Notes: generated by a model not told the origin, from the sequence alone. DNA of 64,000 nucleotides from Carboxylicivirga sp. (GCA_025210475.1 JAOARW010000121.1:98929-162928); one strand, 5' to 3'; counted from the stretch's first letter, positions 32,175 through 41,901 are shown. Made by a program: numbers and translations.

Positions 32175-34862
32175 TCAGCTCTTCTCTAGCATTGCCTTAA
32201 GCACCTTATAATCGGTTTTGCCCGTACCTAAAACGGGTATTTCTTCAACCTGAATAGTTTCGCGCAGCTTGGCAATGGGCGCTACACCATTTTTAATCAG
32301 GTAAGCATTGGCCTCATTTAAGTCGATTGTCTGACTGGTAAACAGGGCTATGCGGGGTGGATTGCTTTTGTCGGTGCCTTCTACGGCAAGAACCTGTTCT
32401 TCGTCGCTGCCATATTTTTCCAGTAGTATTTTCTCAATAAAAGGCAGGCTAATCATCTCGCCGGCAATCTTAATAAAACGTTTTAAACGCCCGGTGATAA
32501 ACAGGAAACCATCTTCATCTACATAGCCTAAGTCTCCGGTTTTGTAGTATTGTTGTCCGTCAATTTCCTCGAAAGGATTTAGCTCGGGCTGGTTCAGGTA
32601 GCCACTAAAAATATTTGAGCCCTTCACATAGATCATGCCTGCCTGGCCTGGCTTAGCTGGCTTATGAGTATCCAAATCAATGATTTTTGCCTCGATGCCC
32701 GGCAGGAATTGCCCCACACTGTTAAGTTTTTGTCGCACTTGCGGATTGAGCGTTAGTACCGGTGCACATTCGGTAATGCCATAGCCTTCGAGAATAAGCC
32801 CCTTATTGGTTACTGCCTCAAACTGCTCTTTAAGAGCGGGCGGCATGGCTTCGGCACCCGATATGGCATACTTCACCGTTTTTAAGGCATAGGCAGCTGT
32901 TGACCCTTCGGCAAGCAATAACTTCAAAAATCCAGGTGTACCCACCAGAACATTGGCTTTTATATGCTTTAAAATACGCAGTACCTCACGGGCATCGGTG
33001 GGGTTGGGTGTGTAGGCCACCTTAACGGCCGACAGCAAGGGCATAATGTTAAGCACCGTAAAGCCAAAGCTGTGGAAAGGCGGTAAAAACGACAGGAAAT
33101 TAAGGTTGTTGTCCACATCAATCATCTTAAAGGCTGCCGAAAGGTTACTGACAATGTTTCTATGCGATAACGGCACTGCTTTGGGTAGCGCTTCACTGCC
33201 CGAGGTGAACAGGATTACGGCCGTATCGTTAACGGCTATTTTACGAGGATTAATAAATAGTTGTGGGAACTTGGCTTTTAGGGCGCCCTTTAGCTTCGTA
33301 GCCAGTGAAATATGTGGCACTTTCTTTTCCAGCAAAGTAATCTTCTCCTTAATGGCTTCGGGCAATTGCTCTTCGATTTTCTCTATAAAAGCACCGGCCG
33401 ATAGAATGTTTTTCACGCCTGCCGTTTCGATGCAATGCAGCAGTACTTTTTTACCAACGGTCCAGTTGAGCATCACCGGAACTTTGCCGGCCAGGTAGCA
33501 GGCGGCTATCAGCAGGGTGGTGCTTTGTAGTGCCGGTAACATAATGCCAATGTGCTTTTCCTTAAATTCTTTTTTCATAAACTCGGAAACCACGCAGGCC
33601 TTCAGAAAGAACTCTTTGCGCGTAGTAGAACCCAACATGGCATCGTAGCAAAAGGCATCGTTTCCATTAGTGGTAAATGCTTTTATAAACTGTTGCAGAA
33701 TGGTGCCGTCGGCACTGATGGCTAGTCGATGGATATCGCTTAAAGGCCGATCGAGTGTAGATGGTTTTAAATCGCTATCGCTTTTAAACTGTCCCAAGGC
33801 CACCAGGCACAAGTCGTGAATGGTTCTTATTTTGTTGATTTGGGGAGCTGAGAAAGTCGTAAACTGGTTTTCCACCTCCGAGATGATCTCGACAATATTG
33901 AGCGAGTCGGCACCCAAATCCAATTGCAAAAAGCTTTCTGCTTTAATATTATCCTGCTCTATCTCCAGTATTTTGGACACACAGCTTTTCACCTGATCCA
34001 ATACTTCGTTGGGAATGCTTTGGGTGCTTGAAACACTTTGATCGTTAAGCCTTTTATCCGAACCCACAATGTTAGCGGGCAATGCTCGTTTTAAACGAGG
34101 TGCCAGAAAGTGGTATTTAAGGTATAATACCGCTTCTTCGCCCTTGCTATTATAAACCTGTTCGAGGTAGCGGTTGAAGATGGCTTTTCCGTCGGTGCTT
34201 TTGGCTTTGGCCTCTTGGGTGATATTAACAAATTCGAGTGTTACCCTTCTTTTAGGCAGAAAAAACAACAGGTTGCTCAGTACAATGCCTACCGACTTAA
34301 GCAGTGTTGCGAAGAAGGACGGTGATTTACCCATCCAGGCTTTTGACCAGCGACTGCCCCACAGGCCGGATATACGAACGGCAAGAATCTCTGCTTTTTC
34401 GGGTGCATTTAATACAGTTAACTGGGCACTCTGCTTGTTAATAATTCGCTCGTAGCCTTGCCCGGCAATCTGTCCACTGGGGTAGAGCACGATGTTTTTA
34501 TCCATCTCCAGCCCTTTATCAACCGAGTCAACAATTTGCTGCAACACATTGGTGTTACGACTACCACTTTCCAGATCGCTTACCCGCACGGCTCCCCATG
34601 CCTTAAACAGATTTTTGGCTACAGGTATATCAAAATACGAAGCCAGCATCACCGGCACCGCCGAGGTGTAACGATACAGCCAGGCAAACAACAGGATGGG
34701 GTCCATGATGGCCTGGTGGTTGGGCAGTATCAGTTTGGCTTTCCCATTTCTTAATACTTCTTCTCCTTTAACACTTACCCGATAGCGCGAGCGCAATATC
34801 ATGCGCAAAACAGCAAACAGGAATTTGGCTAAGCCGACTATGAATGGATGATGTTGTTTCAT
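32175..34862 (-). CDS. aas: Acyltransferase-ACP-acyl-ACP/CoA ligase fusion (Aas-like)
   Basis: 895 residues. PlsC-type acyltransferase at 1-220 (His49 and Asp54 in NHQAIMD; the third block is YPSG, 127-130, where FPEG is usual). Acyl carrier domain at about 285-360 with the phosphopantetheine Ser320 in DLGADSL. AMP-forming ligase at 370-895 (TSGSEALPK 553-561, YGITECAP, TGDLGYVDEDGF, final Lys in GTGKTDYK). E. coli Aas reacylates lysophospholipids but lacks the carrier domain. The inserted ACP suggests that the ligase loads fatty acid in cis before transfer. The next gene upstream is an LplT-like transporter, the classical partner. Confidence 0.88.
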   Translation of the reverse strand: MKQHHPFIVGLAKFLFAVLRMILRSRYRVSVKGEEVLRNGKAKLILPNHQAIMDPILLFAWLYRYTSAVPVMLASYFDIPVAKNLFKAWGAVRVSDLESGSRNTNVLQQIVDSVDKGLEMDKNIVLYPSGQIAGQGYERIINKQSAQLTVLNAPEKAEILAVRISGLWGSRWSKAWMGKSPSFFATLLKSVGIVLSNLLFFLPKRRVTLEFVNITQEAKAKSTDGKAIFNRYLEQVYNSKGEEAVLYLKYHFLAPRLKRALPANIVGSDKRLNDQSVSSTQSIPNEVLDQVKSCVSKILEIEQDNIKAESFLQLDLGADSLNIVEIISEVENQFTTFSAPQINKIRTIHDLCLVALGQFKSDSDLKPSTLDRPLSDIHRLAISADGTILQQFIKAFTTNGNDAFCYDAMLGSTTRKEFFLKACVVSEFMKKEFKEKHIGIMLPALQSTTLLIAACYLAGKVPVMLNWTVGKKVLLHCIETAGVKNILSAGAFIEKIEEQLPEAIKEKITLLEKKVPHISLATKLKGALKAKFPQLFINPRKIAVNDTAVILFTSGSEALPKAVPLSHRNIVSNLSAAFKMIDVDNNLNFLSFLPPFHSFGFTVLNIMPLLSAVKVAYTPNPTDAREVLRILKHIKANVLVGTPGFLKLLLAEGSTAAYALKTVKYAISGAEAMPPALKEQFEAVTNKGLILEGYGITECAPVLTLNPQVRQKLNSVGQFLPGIEAKIIDLDTHKPAKPGQAGMIYVKGSNIFSGYLNQPELNPFEEIDGQQYYKTGDLGYVDEDGFLFITGRLKRFIKIAGEMISLPFIEKILLEKYGSDEEQVLAVEGTDKSNPPRIALFTSQTIDLNEANAYLIKNGVAPIAKLRETIQVEEIPVLGTGKTDYKVLKAMLEKS

Positions 34863-34887
34863 GTATTTGATTTAGTCAGTGATTAAT

Positions 34888-35031
34888 AGGCAGAAGTTGG
34901 AAGACAGAAGGCAGAAGAGATTTTGGTGCTTAGTGCATGATGCTCGATGCATGGATGCAAAACTCTTCTCACCTCTCACTTCTCATCTCTTTTTATTTCT
35001 CTCATCTCATTTCTCCCTTCCCTTCTTTTCT
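34888..35031. repeat. Short-period repeat: AGAAGGC arm and TCTCACCTCTCACTTC arm
   Basis: A purine-rich arm (AGGCAGAAGTTGGAAGACAG, from 34888) is followed by GGTGCTTAGTGCATGATGC, then a pyrimidine-rich arm of TCTCACCTCTCACTTCTCATC-like units running into the LplT gene. The last residues of that protein (RKEGKGEMR) are encoded by the repeat. The same order of parts recurs at 36314-36466. Confidence 0.7.
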
Positions 35032-36252
35032 TGCTCCCGGAATACGCAGCCAAAGTACCGTTGTAATGGCTATGGTAACAGCAAGTATAGTCACAAATAC
35101 AGAAAGAGTTCCGAGGTATTCTTCCACAAGCGCAAATATTCCGGCTGATATCAATATGGCGATAAACACCATTTGGTTGTTATAAGCAATCACAGGTCCC
35201 AATGCTCTTCCCTGAACTCGATCCTGTAAAAAGGAGTTAAGGGGAATTTTGAAAAGACCGGCAAAAAAGGCGAACAGAATAATCAGGCCGGTAAAAACTA
35301 CTTTGTTGGGAGGTAATAAAATAATGGCCAGCATCGAAAGTGTCATGCCGATACCGCCGAAAGTAACCAGTCGCGTATTGACACGGTGTTTGGATAAAAC
35401 ACCGGCAGCATAACAGCCCGCTCCAATTCCAATAGCAACAAAGGCCATAATCGAACCAGTTGCCGTATTGGATAGTTTTAATACTTCTTCGCAATAAATA
35501 TATAGGTTCATCTGTATCATTGAGCCTATAAGCCAGAAAACAGAAAGGCCAAGAACGGTATAGTTAATGCCTTTAATACTCTTGCTCCATCGATACCATT
35601 TTAATGGGAATAAAAAAGGATTAAGCGTATCGTCGGGGTCGTCAACCGGATGTGATTCTTTGGGTTTAATCTTCAAACTGAACAACCAGCCAATCAATGC
35701 AATTGCCAGAATTGAAAGCACGATAACAATTGTTTGGCGATTGAAGTTCATGGCAGATCCTTGTATATCTGATAAATAACCGCCCATAAATGTACCAAGA
35801 AGAACAGCAATGAAAGTAATCATCTCCATGGCACCTGTACCAAAGGAGATGCCTTCTTTTCCACCGATATCGCGGATAATTCCATATTTACTGGGTGAAT
35901 ACAAGCAGCTTTGCAAACCCATTAGCAGCATGGCTGTTAAAACCAGTGCTATGCTATTGAATATAAAGCCCAGTGCAGCAATGGCCATAATTGGTATTTC
36001 GCCAAGTTTAGCCCATTGAATGATGGTGGCTTTTTTATGATCCTTGGCCAATTTACCCGCCCAAGGCGATAAAAAGATATAAGGAAGTACCAGTAATGCC
36101 GCTGCCGACGAAACCAGCGTTGCTTTACTTTCGGCACCAAGCCAAACCACACAAACAAAACCTATCAGAGTTTTTAATAGATTGTCATTTAAGACACCCA
36201 GAAAGTTGGTGATAAACAGCGGTAACCATTCGGTATGAAGTTTTTTACTCAT
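35002..36252 (-). CDS. lplT: LplT-like lysophospholipid transporter (MFS)
   Basis: 416-residue MFS protein with about 12 helices, N-terminus TEWLPLFITNFLGVLNDNLLKTLIGF and a YIFLSPWAGKLAKDHKKATII loop. These features match the LplT branch, which flips lysophospholipids across the inner membrane for reacylation by Aas. Its position next to the Aas-like fusion, on the same strand and 139 bases upstream, supports this. The extreme C-terminus (RKEGKGEMR) is encoded within an intergenic repeat element, so tail length may vary between strains. Confidence 0.82.
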   Translation of the reverse strand: MSKKLHTEWLPLFITNFLGVLNDNLLKTLIGFVCVVWLGAESKATLVSSAAALLVLPYIFLSPWAGKLAKDHKKATIIQWAKLGEIPIMAIAALGFIFNSIALVLTAMLLMGLQSCLYSPSKYGIIRDIGGKEGISFGTGAMEMITFIAVLLGTFMGGYLSDIQGSAMNFNRQTIVIVLSILAIALIGWLFSLKIKPKESHPVDDPDDTLNPFLFPLKWYRWSKSIKGINYTVLGLSVFWLIGSMIQMNLYIYCEEVLKLSNTATGSIMAFVAIGIGAGCYAAGVLSKHRVNTRLVTFGGIGMTLSMLAIILLPPNKVVFTGLIILFAFFAGLFKIPLNSFLQDRVQGRALGPVIAYNNQMVFIAILISAGIFALVEEYLGTLSVFVTILAVTIAITTVLWLRIPGARKEGKGEMR

Positions 36253-36313
36253 GATTCAGGTTTTAAGCGACGTGCAACTTTTATGTTTTAGTCAAATGCA
36301 AATATAGTAGTTT

Positions 36314-36466
36314 GAAGGCAGATGGCAGAAGATAAAGGACATAAGACCGATGACCGAAGACGGAAGGCAGGAGAGGAGTGAGTTCAGTGCCTTGTGCTTA
36401 GTGCACAGTGCGCGAAACTCACCTCTCCCTTCTCACCTCTCTCTTCTCCCTTCTCACCTCTTCATA
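36314..36466. repeat. Short-period repeat, second copy of the AGAAGGC/TCACCTCTC type
   Basis: Units GAAGGCAGATGGCAGAAG, then CCTTGTGCTTAGTGCACAGTGC, then CTCACCTCTCCCTTCTCACC and similar. The same order of purine arm, GTGCTTAGTGCA core and pyrimidine arm occurs at 34888-35031. A 13-base piece, GCACAGTGCGCGA, also occurs near 31034. Confidence 0.7.
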
Positions 36467-36471
36467 CACCT

Positions 36472-38064
36472 CTATTCTTCACCTGTGTGCTCATTGTTCA
36501 CAACAGGCCTTTGAATAGTTTCTTTATCTATCCAGTATTTATTGATACGGGCTATTCCCAGGGTTAATAAGCCAATGATCGATAAGAAGATCATTTTGCT
36601 TAGGCTGGCATCACCCGACAGATCCCAGAAGAATACCTTGATGGCAGTTACGATTAAAACTACAGATCCCATTATTCTGAAAGAGATGGCTTTGGTGTGC
36701 GCTCCCCAGATAAAAATCAACAAAGCATACACCATGTAAGAAATAGATATGGCAATGGAGCGACTGATAAATTCAATGTCATAGGCAATCCATAAGTTTT
36801 TGATTTGCACGGTAAATAATCCACCAACGATGATGTTGGCAGCAATGGCCATTAAAGTGCTCAATCCATTGTTGTCTTTCTGCTCCTTTTTAGAAGCATA
36901 GAAACCAAATGCCGCCAATGCAATCCACGTTAATGCACCTGCATTAAGGAAAGGAATGTATTTCAAACCGAATAGCTTCATCCATTGTACATCCCAGGCC
37001 ACGGTAAACCAGTAAATAAGCAGCATCATCCAGGCAGCATAACTGATATAAACCAGTTCATTGGTTTTGGTAAAGCGTCCGATGGCGTAAGTACTAACAA
37101 CAACCAGTAGCCACAGCAATGTTGTTACCACGTATTCCAGTCCATTAATAAACATTGGTTCGATGTTGGCTGCTGATATGGTAAATAACAACAAGCCAAG
37201 ACATACATATATAATTGAAGGAAATGCCTTTTTATTCGATAGATAGAATATGAAGATAGCGGCTGTCATAAAAGCTGTACCAACAATCAGCAATGGAATG
37301 GTAAAGGTGATTTCGAAGCTGCCCAGAATGTAAATCGACCAGAAAATAAACAACATGGCGTTGATTAAGCTCAGGTACAGGTTCCATCCGGTAAATAAAT
37401 CTTTTTCGCGATAGGAAGCATAAATAATTCCACCCATATAAGTGGCAAACAATGAAGCTGCGTAGAAGAACGGTCGTCCCCACGATTCAGGATCGAAATA
37501 AATAAAGTAGGTCGCATAAATCAGTACAGTAATGCCAAAGGCCATGGCACGTAATTCGGTCCATCGCTTGGAAATGCTGACGTACAGGGCTCCCACATTC
37601 AGTATTAGTACGTAGGCGAATAACAAGAGATCGTGATGCACTTCGGCTTTCATAAAAATTGGTGAAAGCAAACCTCCCATGATACTAATAAAAATGAGTG
37701 CCCGCAGATTGTAACGATAGCTTAAAAAAGTGGTCAGGGCCGTAATGCTCAATACCGAAATAAAGGTAATGTTATAAGGCCAGGTAAGGCTGTCGCTAAA
37801 GGCCACATACGAAAAGGTTGCATAAATGACACTCATGCCACTTCCAGCCAGCATTTGGCAGGTGTTTAGACTGTTCTTTCGGTAGTAGTTGTAACCGGCA
37901 AAAAGGAGCGTTACGCCAATGGCAAAGCCTGATAGAACTCGCAGTTCGGCAGGAAACCAGTCGTTCTCAAACGCTATTTTCAGGAAATAGGTGAACGACG
38001 AAAACAAGAACAAGATTCCAAGTGTGGTAATCCAATGTTTCTTAATTAAATCAATCATGATCAT
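36472..38064 (-). CDS. DUF2339-like polytopic membrane protein
   Basis: 530 residues from the Met at 38064; the frame extends to 38127, but the added residues are not hydrophobic and look untranslated. About 14 or more transmembrane segments fill the protein. The start LIKKHWITTLGILFLFSSFTYFLKIAFENDWFP and LRVLSGFAIGVTLLFAGY are typical of DUF2339 family membrane proteins, whose function is unknown. The cytosolic tail is short (NNEHTGEE). Confidence 0.78.
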   Translation of the reverse strand: MIMIDLIKKHWITTLGILFLFSSFTYFLKIAFENDWFPAELRVLSGFAIGVTLLFAGYNYYRKNSLNTCQMLAGSGMSVIYATFSYVAFSDSLTWPYNITFISVLSITALTTFLSYRYNLRALIFISIMGGLLSPIFMKAEVHHDLLLFAYVLILNVGALYVSISKRWTELRAMAFGITVLIYATYFIYFDPESWGRPFFYAASLFATYMGGIIYASYREKDLFTGWNLYLSLINAMLFIFWSIYILGSFEITFTIPLLIVGTAFMTAAIFIFYLSNKKAFPSIIYVCLGLLLFTISAANIEPMFINGLEYVVTTLLWLLVVVSTYAIGRFTKTNELVYISYAAWMMLLIYWFTVAWDVQWMKLFGLKYIPFLNAGALTWIALAAFGFYASKKEQKDNNGLSTLMAIAANIIVGGLFTVQIKNLWIAYDIEFISRSIAISISYMVYALLIFIWGAHTKAISFRIMGSVVLIVTAIKVFFWDLSGDASLSKMIFLSIIGLLTLGIARINKYWIDKETIQRPVVNNEHTGEE

Positions 38065-38198
38065 CAAATTTGGGTTATACTTTTGTGATAATTGACAAGG
38101 CAAACTTACGATGGTAAAGCATGGCAATACAAACCAATAATGTGTAAAAAAGGACTTTTGAAAAAAGTCGCAATGTTTATAGAATGACTATTATTTAG

Positions 38199-38206
38199 TA
38201 GATTTG
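38199..38206 (+). promoter_or_regulatory. -7 promoter element
   Basis: TAGATTTG, an exact TAnnTTTG, 30 bases before the ATG at 38237. Confidence 0.45.
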
Positions 38207-38236
38207 GAGTATTGAAAAGGACTTTTAAAAATACCT

Positions 38237-39745
38237 ATGGATGCACTGGTTAAAATCATACAAACCCTTTCTAAGGCCGATGCCATCGAGTTTACCTCTT
38301 TTATTAACCGCTTAAAGAAAAAAGACAAGCGGAAGGATTTAGAGCTATTCAATATCTTGCATAAAGAAGGAGAACTGGATCAAAAGAACATCGTTCAGAA
38401 GCTTTATTCCGATGGCAACCAGGTGGCCTACCATGCGCTTCGAAAGAAGCTTTTAAAGCATTTAACTGAATTTATTTATTTCAAACAGTTGCGCGAAGAT
38501 GTGACTGCTGAAACACAGGTGTCAGCCTATGTTGGCCTGGCCCGGTATTTAAAAGAGTTTGATATTAACCACCTGGCCTGGAAATACCTTAAGAAGGCTG
38601 AGCAAATGGCGGTGAGTTTCGAATTGTATGCCATGGCTAATCAAATTGCACGTCTTCAGTTGGAGATGCCTCTGGATCAGTTAAAACAAAAGCTATCCGA
38701 TGTTTTAGCCCGCAAGAAAGAGTATTTGCAACTGGCCATTGAAGATGATAAAGCTGATACGGCCTATAAGATTATTCAATACCATCTGCAGCACTCCAAA
38801 ACCAAGCTCGATGGGCCGGATATGAAACAAATAATTGAACAAACATTGGCGGAATTTGAATTGCAGGTGGCTATTTCTTACCGTCCTTCCATGGTGTATC
38901 GTTTGATGGCCATTGCTCGTAGTGCGGCCAAATCGGCCAAGGATTATTATGGTTTTGAGCCCCTTTTGCTGCATTATTATCAAAATATGAACGCTGCTGA
39001 GCAACATTCAGGTACTGACAAAGTATACGTGGCTCGCCTGTTGTATATGATTGCTCACACCTTGTTTCGGAACAAGAAATTTAATCAGTCGCTGGAGTAT
39101 GTTTACCTGTTGCGCGAACAATTGCGAACTGTTTCACGGGCTGAATATACAAAGCTGTTACCCCGTTTTACTCAGCTGTATTGTGCCTTGCGTTTTTTCA
39201 CAGGGCACATCGACGAGGCCATTCGAATGGCAGACGCTACTTTTATGGAGAAGTTAAGGCTGAAGCCCGAAGAAGTGCTTAATCTGAAGCTGAATAAAGC
39301 GATCTACCATTTTTTTAACGAAGATTATCGGGTGGCACTAAAGGTGTTAATGAGCATAGAGCACAGCAATAACTGGTGTGCTAAAATAGCCGGAGTAGAG
39401 TGGGTGGTGAAAAAAGACATACTGGAGGTGTTTATTCAGTTTGAATTAGGGAAGTACGATATTGCTTCCAACCGCATTCGGGCTTTGTTGCGTCAGAAGC
39501 AAATGTTTGATAATCTGCCGCAGATGGAGCGGGTAAAGGTTTTTCTTCAGCTGATTAATCAAATAGTGGATGATCCGGAAATTGCAGAAACAAAAGCCTT
39601 TTACGATCAGGTGGAAGAAGGCTTTGACTGGATACCAATCGAACAGGAGGATTTACATGCTTCGGTGTATTATGCCTGGATGAAAGCCAAGTTTACAAAA
39701 AAGAAAGCCTACAATGTATTATTGGATTTGATTTTGATTGAATAA
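38237..39745 (+). CDS. Hypothetical helical repeat protein
   Basis: 502 residues, almost wholly alpha-helical, with no signal peptide. The N-terminal 100 residues are basic (LKKKDKRKDLELFN, ALRKKLLKHL), and later pairs of helices (AWKYLKKAEQMA, SLEYVYLLREQL, FTGHIDEAIRMADATF) look like TPR-type repeats. I recognise similar proteins from Bacteroidota genomes but not a function. A scaffold role in the cytosol is all that can be suggested. Confidence 0.65.
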   Translation: MDALVKIIQTLSKADAIEFTSFINRLKKKDKRKDLELFNILHKEGELDQKNIVQKLYSDGNQVAYHALRKKLLKHLTEFIYFKQLREDVTAETQVSAYVGLARYLKEFDINHLAWKYLKKAEQMAVSFELYAMANQIARLQLEMPLDQLKQKLSDVLARKKEYLQLAIEDDKADTAYKIIQYHLQHSKTKLDGPDMKQIIEQTLAEFELQVAISYRPSMVYRLMAIARSAAKSAKDYYGFEPLLLHYYQNMNAAEQHSGTDKVYVARLLYMIAHTLFRNKKFNQSLEYVYLLREQLRTVSRAEYTKLLPRFTQLYCALRFFTGHIDEAIRMADATFMEKLRLKPEEVLNLKLNKAIYHFFNEDYRVALKVLMSIEHSNNWCAKIAGVEWVVKKDILEVFIQFELGKYDIASNRIRALLRQKQMFDNLPQMERVKVFLQLINQIVDDPEIAETKAFYDQVEEGFDWIPIEQEDLHASVYYAWMKAKFTKKKAYNVLLDLILIE

Positions 39746-39822
39746 TAGTTTTTTGAAAGCAGAAGCCTCACAACTATAAATCGTCATCGTGCAGGAGTTC
39801 AGTGAGAGTAAAGCATTTTAAC

Positions 39823-39830
39823 TATTTTTG
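39823..39830 (+). promoter_or_regulatory. -7 element placing transcription at the start codon
   Basis: TATTTTTG, an exact TAnnTTTG, ends 5 bases before the ATG at 39836. Transcription would begin at or next to that ATG, implying a leaderless mRNA. Confidence 0.45.
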
Positions 39831-39835
39831 CAAGT

Positions 39836-40105
39836 ATGCAAAACAAAGTACAAGTAAAACTATCGGCAAAGCATCGTAATGAACAAGTGGAATTACCCGA
39901 AGAACTTAAAATTATTTCGATTGAGGTATCTCGCGTAAAATGCAAAGATGTTTTGTTGGAGGTAATTGATGGGCAAGGGAATTCTAAAGGAAAACCACTT
40001 GAAAAATGGTTGCCGCAGATTAAACAAAAAGGCATTAGAAGCCTTCGTTTTATGATGAATGATTTCAGTACTCAACCTATCGAAATTAATGTATCATGGA
40101 AATGA
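39836..40105 (+). CDS. Small hypothetical protein
   Basis: 89 residues, no signal peptide, mixed alpha/beta (VQVKLSAKHRNEQVELPEEL, then EVIDGQGNSKGKPLEKWLPQ). No known motif. Its last 10 bases overlap the start of the YiiX-like gene, so the two are translated from one message and may work together. Confidence 0.6.
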   Translation: MQNKVQVKLSAKHRNEQVELPEELKIISIEVSRVKCKDVLLEVIDGQGNSKGKPLEKWLPQIKQKGIRSLRFMMNDFSTQPIEINVSWK

Positions 40106-40737
40106 ACCGAATGATAATTGTGCTTGTTCTTGTGATTTTAAGTTTTTCTATGAGTTGCAACTATAAGCCTTCGGATTCTGGTTTTAAATCGGGCGATATT
40201 CTTTTTAGGGGACGATTAAATAGTTCTTTATCACAAGCTATTGATGCGGTAACTCAGACCAGTCAGGAACATCATTATACCCACATGGGGGTTGTTGCTG
40301 TTGAAAAAGATACGATATGGGTTTTACATGCCACCCCTGTGAAAGGTGTTTGTAAGGAATTATTGGCTGATTTTTGTTTGAATGGGGATGATTCAACGGT
40401 GGTTGGTCATTATCGGATTAAAGATCTGGGTGATGCTCATTTTGAAAAGGCTTTAAGTAAAGCTCATAAGCAGTTGGGACAGTCTTATAACTTTTCCTAT
40501 ATAATGGAAGATGAAGGCTATTACTGTTCCGAGTACATATATGAGATCTTTGCTGAAGATTCTGTCTTTCAGTTAGAACCCATGACTTTTATTGATCCGC
40601 AGAGCGGTGAATTTCATGAAGGCTGGATTAAGCATTATAGCGACTTAGGAATTGAAATTCCCGAAGGCCGCCCGGGCTGCAACCCCAATGGGATGGCAGC
40701 CAATGAACGCTTGGAGTTTCTGGGAAGAGTCAATTAA
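40096..40737 (+). CDS. YiiX/YebB-like NlpC/P60-type cysteine hydrolase, lipoprotein
   Basis: 213 residues with a lipoprotein-like signal (SFSMSC, Cys21). GDILFRGRLNSSLSQAI, THMGVV (His63) and YYCSEY (Cys144) mark the permuted papain-like YiiX family; His63 and Cys144 are the presumed catalytic pair. Such proteins are thought to cut amide or ester bonds in the cell envelope, but substrates are largely unknown. The gene overlaps the preceding 89-residue gene by 10 bases. Confidence 0.85.
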   Translation: MEMNRMIIVLVLVILSFSMSCNYKPSDSGFKSGDILFRGRLNSSLSQAIDAVTQTSQEHHYTHMGVVAVEKDTIWVLHATPVKGVCKELLADFCLNGDDSTVVGHYRIKDLGDAHFEKALSKAHKQLGQSYNFSYIMEDEGYYCSEYIYEIFAEDSVFQLEPMTFIDPQSGEFHEGWIKHYSDLGIEIPEGRPGCNPNGMAANERLEFLGRVN

Positions 40738-40804
40738 GTCCGCAGGCCGGAGTGGTAATTACTAAGAATTGCGTACACCGTGTTTCATACAAGGTGCTTC
40801 GAGC

Positions 40805-40880
40805 TTGCAGTTGAGCAATTCGACAATTAAGCGATTCAGCAATTTATCAAATTAACACATCAACAAATAAGCAAATATAT
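40805..40880. repeat. Short-period repeat (GCAATTCGACAATTAAG type)
   Basis: Degenerate tandem units: GAGCAATTCGACAATTAAG, CGATTCAGCAATTTATC, AAATTAACACATCAACAAAT. AT-rich, directly upstream of the gene at 40882. Similar sequences are familiar from Bacteroidota spacers. Confidence 0.5.
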
Positions 40881-40881
40881 C

Positions 40882-41139
40882 ATGGGAATACTAAGAAATA
40901 TTAAAAGCGATTATGAAATATATGAAAATACTGTGCAGGAATGCCTTGTGGCTATTGAGCGCAACGACTGTAAGCAAATAAAAGCTTATCGTAAAAAGTA
41001 TAAAGGTAAAGAACCACTTCCGAGTCAGGTGATTGAAGGTTATAAATTTATAATGGATGAGGAGTTTGAATCATTGAAGATTGATTTTACTCAAAAGTTG
41101 AAGTTTGAGATTAAGGATTTGGTGAATGTGAAGGGGTAA
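40882..41139 (+). CDS. Small hypothetical protein
   Basis: 85 residues, charged and helical (YENTVQECLVAIERNDCKQI, AYRKKYKGKEPLP), no signal peptide, no recognised family. A clear ATG and good codon structure support it as a real gene. It lies after a repeat-filled spacer and 270 bases before the next sigma factor. Confidence 0.55.
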   Translation: MGILRNIKSDYEIYENTVQECLVAIERNDCKQIKAYRKKYKGKEPLPSQVIEGYKFIMDEEFESLKIDFTQKLKFEIKDLVNVKG

Positions 41140-41412
41140 ATGCAGATACTATTTTGTGTAGCAAAGATTAATGCTTTGTTAACGTCGTATTTGCCTGCGT
41201 TTGGATTCTGTATTTGTAAATCGGCTATGTTTTTGTTCTATAGCTATGTGTGATAAATCAAGTATCCAATGAGTGGTTAATTGTTCATGTTCTATTAATT
41301 TAAGGTTATGTTAGGTTTGGGCTTCTAGTATAAATCCAAAATTTAAGTATCACGCTGTAATTTTTATGTATTTTCTGCTACTAATGGAATAAACCAATAA
41401 ATTAACCAAGCA

Positions 41413-41901
41413 TTGAATAACGAGAAATACTTCATTCAGCAGATTAAGGCTAATGAGAAGATTATACATAAAATAATCAATCTCTATGTTGATGATGCAG
41501 AAGATGAGAAAGATCTATATCAAGAAGTGCTAATGCAAGCCTGGAAATCTTTCAAAAATTTCAAAGGGGAATCAAAATTTAGTACCTGGCTTTATAAAAT
41601 AACTCTCAATACTACGTTGACTTTTCGACGAAAAGAACGAAGAGTAATTAAAACTGAAGGTGCTGAGCTTAAGGCCTCAGATGCAGCCAATGAAAGAAGG
41701 GAAGATTATGAAGAGCTGTACTATTTGATAAAGCAACTAAATGCGGTTGATAAGATGATTATGACTCTGCACCTCGATGGGTTTAAAAACCATGAAATAT
41801 CAGAAATGACTGGTTTGGATGCCAATCATATTAATGTTAAGCTTCATCGACTAAAAAAAAGAATTGTTGAACAATTAAAATCAAGAAGTTATGGATCTTA
41901 A
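41413..41901 (+). CDS. ECF-type RNA polymerase sigma factor
   Basis: 162 residues. Region 2 has DAEDEKDLYQEVLMQAWKSF and STWLYKITLNTTLTFRRKERR; region 4 has IMTLHLDGFKNHEISEMTGL and NVKLHRLKKRIVEQL. The frame has no upstream ATG before a stop, so translation must begin at the TTG at 41413. It overlaps the following membrane-protein gene by 11 bases, a common sign of a sigma factor with its regulator. Confidence 0.9.
   Translation: MNNEKYFIQQIKANEKIIHKIINLYVDDAEDEKDLYQEVLMQAWKSFKNFKGESKFSTWLYKITLNTTLTFRRKERRVIKTEGAELKASDAANERREDYEELYYLIKQLNAVDKMIMTLHLDGFKNHEISEMTGLDANHINVKLHRLKKRIVEQLKSRSYGS

Noticed and set aside
34879..35185. Reading frames of 82-89 codons over the AGAAGGC/TCACCTCTC repeat
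   Set aside because: They come from low-complexity repeat translated as Ser/Leu/Phe/His-rich text and overlap the LplT-like gene on the other strand.
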